50,133 bases of DNA from JBBDRV01 sp040905285 (GTDB lineage Bacteria > Bacteroidota > Rhodothermia > Balneolales > Balneolaceae), in the NCBI GenBank assembly GCA_040905285.1, contig JBBDRV010000063.1, positions 1-50,133 of the forward strand, written 5' to 3'. Positions 45,330 through 50,133 of this stretch are shown piece by piece; within the stretch, counting starts at the first letter, position 1; every line of letters starts with the position of its first letter. Both the position numbers and the translations under genes were made by a program. The notes under the pieces were generated by a model, which worked only from the letters and a program-made list of their open reading frames with translations, ran no database searches and was not told where the DNA came from.

Positions 45330-45403
45330 TGGTCTTGTAAAGACCAGGCAGGTATCTCGTTTTTGATCGTGTTGATCCGGCCCCTTGATAGTTGATTTAT
45401 CAA
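45330..45403 (+). promoter_or_regulatory. Two inverted repeats upstream of the third DUF4861 gene
   Basis: TGGTCTT-GTA-AAGACCA (45330-45346) and TTGATA-N7-TATCAA (45385-45403) lie in the 207-bp spacer before the DUF4861 gene. Either could be an operator; the first is too far from a T tract to be a good terminator. Low confidence in function. Confidence 0.3.
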
Positions 45404-45440
45404 AATTCATTCATTTAATAACCACGAAAGTACCGTCTAT

Positions 45441-46826
45441 ATGTTGTACAGATTACTCGCAGGTGTTGCATTATTTTCTTTAATGACTTTTTCAGGGCTG
45501 ATTCAATGTGCTGCCCAGGACCAGCCCGACTATGGCTGGTATACGGAAGGGGATGACAACATTCCCGGCGAACGAATCCGGATTACTGTCACCAATCCGC
45601 TGGATATTCCGCTTGAAAACCAGCCTGTCGTAATAAAGCATTCGGATTTGCCTGCACAGGGAATACCGGAGCGGTGGATTAATATTGTAGATCCGAATCT
45701 TCCGCCCCGCGAGGATCCCACCCTTGATGAGCTGAAAGAGTACGGGGGGTATCTGTACCGGGAAGAAACCCATGGCCGTACCATTACACAACAGGTGGAT
45801 GATATTACCAAAGACGGAATCTGGGATGAGATCTTTTTCGTGACCGATCTTGAGCCGCGGGAAAGCCGGGATTTCTTTATATACATCGGTTTTTACGAAC
45901 GGGGTATTCATGCACACCGGACACACGGCGCCATCGGTAATTATGGTCGTATGACAGTCCCTTTCTGGGAATCAGAAAACATGGGCTGGAAGCTCTGGTA
46001 TCCGCACGACGTGGACCTCCACGGCAAGGTTGAGCCGCTGCTCACAGCCTATCCTGAATATCAGACAAACCGGTCCGGTTATTACATGGCATGGGAGCTG
46101 GGCACGGATATCATGCAGGTTCGCGACACATTCGGTGCAGGCGGTATGTGTATTTTTGAAGATCCGGAGGATACGGAAAATCCGGCCAGGGCCTATCATT
46201 CGCCACAGAGAGATATGGGGCCTTATAAAGATACCCGGTATACCTATGACGTGGAGTTCAACGGACCTCTCAGAAGCAGAATCAAGGTGACCACCAGGAA
46301 CTGGAATTCGGAACGAGGCGGATTCTATGAGCTTGAGCAGTTTTATACGGCTGTGGTGGATAAAGACTGGAGTACGGTGGGAGTAAAATTCAGCCAGTTC
46401 AGAGCTCCCCGGGGCGATGCCATGTTCGGAGCAGGTATACGGGAGGTCGGAATCACAGAGTCTGAAGAGTATAAATCGGTTGTTGGCGACGGATACGTCA
46501 TCTCAATGGGACAGAATATTGAAGCCCGGATTCCGGACGAGGATATCGGGGACGAGGCACTGGAAGTACCGTGGCAGGCAACGGCCCTGATCGTTAAAGA
46601 AGAGTACCAGCCGGAATATGTCTCAATTGACAACTGGAGAGGGAATCACCTTTTCAAGATACCTGTGACTGAGGACCTGTCCTATGAATACATGATTTCC
46701 GGTGCCTGGAGCCATGGCGTAAAACGAACCAATGAGGAACAGTTCGTTGAATACATTGAGAACGAAGCGCTGAAATACAATAATCCACCGGAAATAGAAA
46801 TTCATGAACATGAAACGAGGGACTAA
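45441..46826 (+). CDS. DUF4861-family secreted protein, copy 3
   Basis: A 461-residue secreted protein (leader to about AA-QD, residue 26). It matches the DUF4861 protein at 20.2 kb along its length: YGWYTEGDDNIPGERIRITV, a loop DDITKDGIWDEIFF, YPHDVDLHGKVEP, GTDIMQVRDTFGAGGMCIFE and the same IEIHEHE-like end. In the calcium-loop-like segment, the first motif has Ile-Thr where the other copies have Leu-Asp, so one acidic ligand is missing. It lies between the two-domain amidohydrolase and a convergent NagA gene, repeating the NagA/DUF4861/lyase association of region B in a shuffled order. Confidence 0.75.
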   Translation: MLYRLLAGVALFSLMTFSGLIQCAAQDQPDYGWYTEGDDNIPGERIRITVTNPLDIPLENQPVVIKHSDLPAQGIPERWINIVDPNLPPREDPTLDELKEYGGYLYREETHGRTITQQVDDITKDGIWDEIFFVTDLEPRESRDFFIYIGFYERGIHAHRTHGAIGNYGRMTVPFWESENMGWKLWYPHDVDLHGKVEPLLTAYPEYQTNRSGYYMAWELGTDIMQVRDTFGAGGMCIFEDPEDTENPARAYHSPQRDMGPYKDTRYTYDVEFNGPLRSRIKVTTRNWNSERGGFYELEQFYTAVVDKDWSTVGVKFSQFRAPRGDAMFGAGIREVGITESEEYKSVVGDGYVISMGQNIEARIPDEDIGDEALEVPWQATALIVKEEYQPEYVSIDNWRGNHLFKIPVTEDLSYEYMISGAWSHGVKRTNEEQFVEYIENEALKYNNPPEIEIHEHETRD

Positions 46827-46828
46827 AT

Positions 46829-46864
46829 AAAAAAGCCGGCCTGCATTCAGAGGTGCAGCCCGGC
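46829..46864 (-). terminator. Terminator for the minus-strand nagA, in the convergent gap
   Basis: An 11-bp stem with one mismatch (GCCGGCCTGCA / TGCAGCCCGGC, 8-nt loop) has its A run on the left, so it forms a proper hairpin plus U tract only on the minus strand. It may also slow the convergent plus-strand transcript. Confidence 0.75.
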
Positions 46865-46888
46865 AGTTCCATTACACATTGGCCATCG

Positions 46889-48211
46889 TTACCCGTTATA
46901 GATTACGCGTCCGTTTACGATGGTCGTATCTATCTCTATATCGTCATTAAAAATGACGATATCCGCATCTTTCCCTTTGACCAGGGATCCTTTCCGGTCG
47001 TCAACACCCATAATTGAAGCAGGTGTCGCTGACATCATCCGGACAGCATCTGTTAAGGGAACATCAGCCTCATTGATCATTACCCTGACCAGGCGATCGG
47101 TGGTCGCCACACTTCCTGCAAACGATGTACGATCCGGCAATTTGGCAACGCCATCTTCTATAATCACGTCCAGTCCGTCCTCTCGGTTGCCCAATATGCT
47201 GGGCCCGTCCGGCATGCCGGCTCCCCTCATGGCATCGGTCACCAGAGCGATACTGTCAGGTCCTTTTATTTTGTATATCAGTTTTAACAGGGGTGGAGGG
47301 AGATGACGGTTATCGGCAATTACTTCAACATTCATTTCCTCAATAAGATAGGCGCTTTCAACAGCTCCCGCATAACGGAACGCATCGCGCCGGGTTACCC
47401 CGAGCATTCCTGAATAAAGATGAGTTGCCAGCGTGTATCCATGTTCAAATGCAACAATTACATCCTCATAAACCGCACTCGTATGACCCATGGATGGCTT
47501 CACTCCCTGGGAAATCAGGTATTCTGCAAATTCCAGCGCCCCTTCCCGCTCCGGAGCTGAATCCCAGCGTTTTATAACAGAGGTGCTGGAAAGAATCTCC
47601 CTGTACTCCTCCGGATCCGGATCCCTCACATAACGCGGATCCTGTGCACCGCGCTGGTCCATTGAGTAGTAGGGTCCTTCCAGGAACATGCCGAGAAACT
47701 CTGCACCGGAGTTATTCTGCTCATCGGCACTTTCATACAATTCAAGGTTTCTCATCAGCTGGTCCCTGTTGCCCGAGGTTGCCGTGGGATACATGGATGT
47801 CGTTCCGTGTTGTGCGTGGGCTTCAGCAATACCCAGAAAAGCCTCTACAGATCCATCCAGAAAATCATGATCCCCGCCGCCGTGAACGTGCAGATCCACA
47901 AATCCCGGTGCGATGTATTGTCCCCCCGCATCAATTTCCACAGCGCCCGGGACATCTATATTCCCCTCACGCACTTCGGTAATTTTACCGTCGGTTACAA
48001 CCACTGTACCGGAATCGATGATGCGGAACGGGGTGATAATACGGCCGTTATGTATTTTAAGTCTTGTACCGGATTGCATGCCGTAGGCCAGGGATTCTGC
48101 CCGGGCCTGCTGTCCGAAAGGTGTCAGGGGCAATGCACTGCCGGCACCCGCCGCCAGAGATAAAGCACCTAATTTCTGAAGAAATTCTCTACGGTTATGA
48201 CCTTTTTTCAT
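46889..48211 (-). CDS. nagA: N-acetylglucosamine-6-phosphate deacetylase-type amidohydrolase with Tat leader, second copy
   Basis: A 440-residue close paralogue of the NagA homologue at 18.8 kb, on the opposite strand. Tat leader MKKGHNRREFLQKLGALSLA (Arg-Arg-Glu-Phe-Leu). The same metal and active-site motifs: VDLHVHGGGDHDFL, MFLEGPYYSMDQRGAQ, MGHTSAVYE, THLYSGMLGV, VTDAMRGAGMPDG. Here the Asp motif reads TDAM, the classical form, where the other copy reads TDSM. It follows nagB by 149 bp on the same strand, with a structured element between. The pairing of NagA with NagB is the classical GlcNAc-6-P route, but NagA here carries an export signal and NagB does not. Confidence 0.88.
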   Translation of the reverse strand: MKKGHNRREFLQKLGALSLAAGAGSALPLTPFGQQARAESLAYGMQSGTRLKIHNGRIITPFRIIDSGTVVVTDGKITEVREGNIDVPGAVEIDAGGQYIAPGFVDLHVHGGGDHDFLDGSVEAFLGIAEAHAQHGTTSMYPTATSGNRDQLMRNLELYESADEQNNSGAEFLGMFLEGPYYSMDQRGAQDPRYVRDPDPEEYREILSSTSVIKRWDSAPEREGALEFAEYLISQGVKPSMGHTSAVYEDVIVAFEHGYTLATHLYSGMLGVTRRDAFRYAGAVESAYLIEEMNVEVIADNRHLPPPLLKLIYKIKGPDSIALVTDAMRGAGMPDGPSILGNREDGLDVIIEDGVAKLPDRTSFAGSVATTDRLVRVMINEADVPLTDAVRMMSATPASIMGVDDRKGSLVKGKDADIVIFNDDIEIDTTIVNGRVIYNG

Positions 48212-48255
48212 CTGTTTATTACTTGAGTGTTTATTGAGTTGGAATTCAATGGTGC

Positions 48256-48329
48256 CGGCAGCGTCGTATCATGATCTGATCCTTTGGCGATAATTTTCCA
48301 ATAGGATAAGATCAAATATACTGCTGCCG
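48256..48329 (-). promoter_or_regulatory. Nested hairpin between nagB and nagA
   Basis: An outer 7-bp arm CGGCAGC / GCTGCCG encloses a 15-16-bp arm, GATCTGATCCTTTGG against CCAATAGGATAAGATC, with one mismatch and one bulge. There is no T tract on either side, so it is not a standard terminator. On the nagB-nagA transcript it could stabilise or divide the mRNA. Structure seen; role inferred. Confidence 0.5.
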
Positions 48330-48360
48330 ACGTAGGTTTTTTGACAGCAACTTGGTTACA

Positions 48361-49116
48361 CTACAATTTGGATGCACTCCCTTTGTCCAGGTATAAAATT
48401 GCATTTGGATGTTGACGGAGAGCAGTAGATGGAAATTTTTCCTGTATGTCGGTTTTGAGGGTATTGTAAATAGCCTCTGCCTTTTGCTCCTTGGGAACGA
48501 TGGTATAGGTGTATGTGGATTTGATCAATGCCGGTACCGTCAAGGTGATGGCATGGGTCGGGACATCGTCAATCGTTTCAAACATACCGTCATTCACCTG
48601 CTGCTGCCGGTTTTGCTCATCCAGGTCTGCAAGTTTCACAACCTTGGGATCGTTAAAGTCAGCCACGTGCGGATCATTGAACGCTATATGTGTATTTTCG
48701 CCGATTCCCAGAATGCAGATATCTGTCGGATACTTTTCAAGCAGTGCGGCATATCTTTCACATTCCTGTTCAGGGTCATCCGCATTGGCGTTCATGTAGT
48801 GCACTTCCTTGAATGGCAGCTCTTCAAACAGCCTGTCTCTCAGAAAATTTGAGAACAACTGTGGAGCATCGGCAGGCAATCCGACATACTCATCCATATG
48901 CATGGCAATGACCCGGCTCCAGTCCACATCTTTTTTCTTAATGGCTTCCAGAAACTTTTCCTGTGAGGGTGCAGATGCAAAAACAATGTTTATCTGATCT
49001 TTCTCTTTTAATAACTCATTTATCTTTTTGCTTATGGTTTCTGCAGCGGCTTCACCCATTAACTGGTTGGTGTCGTATACCTGGACCTTTAATTTGTCTA
49101 CTGTGAATTCTTCCAT
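48361..49116 (-). CDS. nagB: Glucosamine-6-phosphate deaminase-type (NagB/SugarP-isomerase) protein
   Basis: A 251-residue cytoplasmic protein with no leader. It has NagB family features: VFASAPSQEKFLEAI (phosphate-loop region), HMDEYVGL (Asp75, Glu76), and GIGENTHIAFNDP. In the E. coli enzyme the last motif reads GxGxDGHIAFNEP with catalytic Asp141 and His143. Here the equivalents by alignment are Asn141, Thr142 and His143. I recall related GIGENGHxAFNDP proteins annotated as deaminases, so the Asn may mark a subfamily, but Thr142 is less usual. It may deaminate or isomerise a 6-phospho amino sugar, finishing the pathway in the cytoplasm. It is probably co-transcribed with the following nagA. 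Confidence 0.82.
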   Translation of the reverse strand: MEEFTVDKLKVQVYDTNQLMGEAAAETISKKINELLKEKDQINIVFASAPSQEKFLEAIKKKDVDWSRVIAMHMDEYVGLPADAPQLFSNFLRDRLFEELPFKEVHYMNANADDPEQECERYAALLEKYPTDICILGIGENTHIAFNDPHVADFNDPKVVKLADLDEQNRQQQVNDGMFETIDDVPTHAITLTVPALIKSTYTYTIVPKEQKAEAIYNTLKTDIQEKFPSTALRQHPNAILYLDKGSASKL

Positions 49117-49154
49117 GATTTTAATAGTTGGTTTTTGAAATTGTATCGTTCTGA

Positions 49155-49178
49155 TGTTTTATCGAGTGTTTTATCGAA
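49155..49178. repeat. 12-bp tandem duplication
   Basis: TGTTTTATCGAG is followed directly by TGTTTTATCGAA, about 40 bp upstream of the nagB start on the minus strand, so it could lie in its promoter or leader. Confidence 0.85.
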
Positions 49179-49289
49179 GACAATATGAGGGACTGGATTA
49201 ATTCTCTGATGAATCCGGTAATCTGCTTCTGCGAATCTGCTGATGATTTGGGTGTGATAAATATCCGGCTGCTCTTACAACTACTCTGT

Positions 49290-49313
49290 GACATCATCAG
49301 AGACATCATCAGT
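49290..49313. repeat. 12-bp tandem duplication
   Basis: GACATCATCAGA is followed by GACATCATCAGT in the divergent spacer. One base differs. Confidence 0.85.
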
Positions 49314-49408
49314 GCATAAAAATCAATATACAGGTCTTTTTTTCTATATATTATCAATTACAAAATGAACTTATTTACTGATTAAATATACATTTTAAAG
49401 TATTGACT

Positions 49409-49597
49409 ATGTTCTTGTTTGCTCTGAACTTAATAACACCACGAATAATAGGCAAACATATTCGGGCAGACGGATTTCTGAAGATCCTGCATAAAGATGA
49501 TCCTGTTCTGCCCGGCAATCGCCGGCCGAACTTGCCTGCCCCCTGTATATACCCCAAAGAATTCCCGGTGGCTGCAGTCCGGGCTTGGTCGGGCTGA
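49409..49597 (+). CDS. Possible small protein (62 aa) with its own terminator
   Basis: An ATG frame gives MFLFALNLITPRIIGKHIRA at its start and a Pro-rich end (NRRPNLPAPCIYPKEFPVAA). No family is recognised. Support comes only from its position: it ends 61 bp before a clear plus-strand terminator, and no other plus-strand gene explains that terminator. It could equally be non-coding RNA or chance. Confidence 0.25.
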   Translation: MFLFALNLITPRIIGKHIRADGFLKILHKDDPVLPGNRRPNLPAPCIYPKEFPVAAVRAWSG

Positions 49598-49609
49598 AAG
49601 AATATGGGA

Positions 49610-49635
49610 CGGAACAGATATGCGGAACAGATATA
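49610..49635. repeat. 13-bp tandem duplication
   Basis: CGGAACAGATATG is followed by CGGAACAGATATA just upstream of the orphan terminator. Confidence 0.85.
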
Positions 49636-49658
49636 TTGTATAACTGTTCCCGGCAGTT

Positions 49659-49685
49659 GCTATTTTAGGCCAAATAGCTTTTTTT
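49659..49685 (+). terminator. Orphan rho-independent terminator
   Basis: A perfect 7-bp stem GCTATTT / AAATAGC with a 6-nt loop TAGGCC is followed by seven T. It lies in a divergent spacer where no annotated plus-strand gene ends, 160 bp before the last gene. It could end a small RNA or small gene, or be a leader attenuator of that last gene. Confidence 0.75.
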
Positions 49686-49844
49686 AATCTTTCTCAGTTT
49701 TCATAATGCAGGGTTGGTTACGGAATCTGTGGCCTCTTCTGAATTGATCATTATTCATCCAATTGTCAAACCCATTCCCAAACTGTCACCAAAGACAGTA
49801 TCAACTGCAACCAGGATTCAGTTTTAAGATTTATGCAAGTAATT

Positions 49845-50133
49845 ATGAAAAAAGTACTGTTGCTTCTCATGGTGTTCATGTTGGTGTCCATATACGTTGC
49901 CGCAGGCTCCGGGCATGCCACAGAGCATGCCTCAAAGCAACCCACAAAGCAACCCACAAAGCTACCCACAAAGCTACCCACAAAGCTACCCACAGAGCAA
50001 TCCACAGATCAACCTTCATCAAGCCAACCCTCTCCGGATGGTCCTCCCGCCCGTATTCCCTATACATTGTTCCATGATTTTGAAACGGGCGAGCTTTTCG
50101 GCTGGGAGCCCTACCCCTATGCACAGGATACCG
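49845..50133 (+). CDS. Secreted protein with heparinase-gene-type N-terminal module, 3' end outside window
   Basis: The frame starts at ATG 49845 (MKKVLLLLMVFMLVSIYVAA, a signal peptide; another ATG 12 bp upstream is possible) and runs off the window. After the leader comes a low-complexity linker of KQPT/KLPT tetrapeptides. Then IPYTLFHDFETGELFGWEPY follows, matching IPYTLFDDFETGEKYGWEAY of the heparinase II/III-type lyase at 21.6 kb. It is probably the start of a second lyase of that kind, but only the N-terminal module is visible, so the catalytic type is inferred. It would complete the parallel between regions B and D. Confidence 0.7.
   Translation, partial: MKKVLLLLMVFMLVSIYVAAGSGHATEHASKQPTKQPTKLPTKLPTKLPTEQSTDQPSSSQPSPDGPPARIPYTLFHDFETGELFGWEPYPYAQDT
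49935..50018 (+). repeat. 12-bp coding repeat (KxPT linker)
   Basis: Five near-perfect copies of AAGCWACCCACA, plus a sixth (GAGCAATCCACA) and a degenerate seventh, encode Lys-Gln/Leu-Pro-Thr units between the signal peptide and the first folded domain. Such repeats change copy number by slippage and act as flexible linkers. Confidence 0.95.

Larger units (their letters stand above)
49117..49844. other. 728-bp divergent intergenic region
   Basis: Lies between nagB (minus) and the last gene (plus). AT-rich near 49300-49400. It holds three separate two-copy tandem duplications, a possible 62-residue frame and a plus-strand terminator that no known plus-strand gene explains, all listed separately. 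Confidence 0.7.

Noticed and set aside
49935..50018. Short direct repeats considered as a CRISPR array
   Set aside because: The 12-bp units are adjacent without spacers and are in frame, encoding KxPT; there are no cas genes.

Overview
The window looks like a large carbohydrate-utilisation region from a member of the Bacteroidota/FCB group (Bacteroidota in the broad sense, or a neighbour such as Balneolota/Rhodothermota). Three SusC/SusD outer-membrane pairs, an ECF sigma factor with a FecR anti-sigma factor, many lipoproteins and Tat-type leaders, and the general lack of strong Shine-Dalgarno sites all point that way. No rRNA, tRNA, transposase, integrase or CRISPR array was seen. Composition is near half GC by eye, with visibly GC-richer stretches around 27.3-28.1 kb and 34.1-37.9 kb.

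Layout. (A, 0-10 kb) The 3' part of a SusC gene, its SusD and a strong terminator are followed by four tandem genes of the N-acylglucosamine 2-epimerase (AGE) family. (B, 10.4-29 kb) An ECF sigma factor and FecR precede a SusC that carries the N-terminal STN signalling domain. Then come SusD, a CBM9-like protein, a Tat-leader NagA, a DUF4861 protein, a heparinase II/III-type lyase, a second DUF4861 protein and three amidohydrolases. (C, 29-38 kb) Gene debris: a copied AGE tail with its 3' spacer, and a broken sigma gene joined to another AGE tail. It is followed by three more AGE-family genes, an M28 peptidase and an opposing Tat-leader transglutaminase-like protein. (D, 38-50 kb) A third SusC/SusD pair, a two-domain amidohydrolase, a third DUF4861 protein, a convergent nagB-nagA pair, and the start of a second protein with the heparinase-type N-terminus.

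How it may work together (inference). The SusC/SusD pairs would bind and import fragments of a uronic-acid-containing glycan. The heparinase-type lyase would cut it, and the DUF4861, CBM9-like and amidohydrolase proteins would process the products. AGE-family epimerases and NagA would act on (N-acetyl)hexosamine-type sugars. Unusually, nearly all these enzymes, including AGE and NagA homologues that are normally cytoplasmic, have Tat-like or lipoprotein leaders. NagB does not. This suggests amino-sugar chemistry outside the cytoplasm. No sulfatase or GH88 gene is visible, so the substrate need not be sulfated.

Most notable points: an expanded AGE family (seven full genes plus three tail fragments) in which two copies have lost a conserved active-site His; a pair of mutually exclusive RNA pairings over the sigma-factor start; an amidohydrolase fusion that matches two overlapping separate genes elsewhere in the window; and a possible small gene or RNA with its own terminator near the right end. 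Functions rest on motif recognition by eye; no database search was possible.
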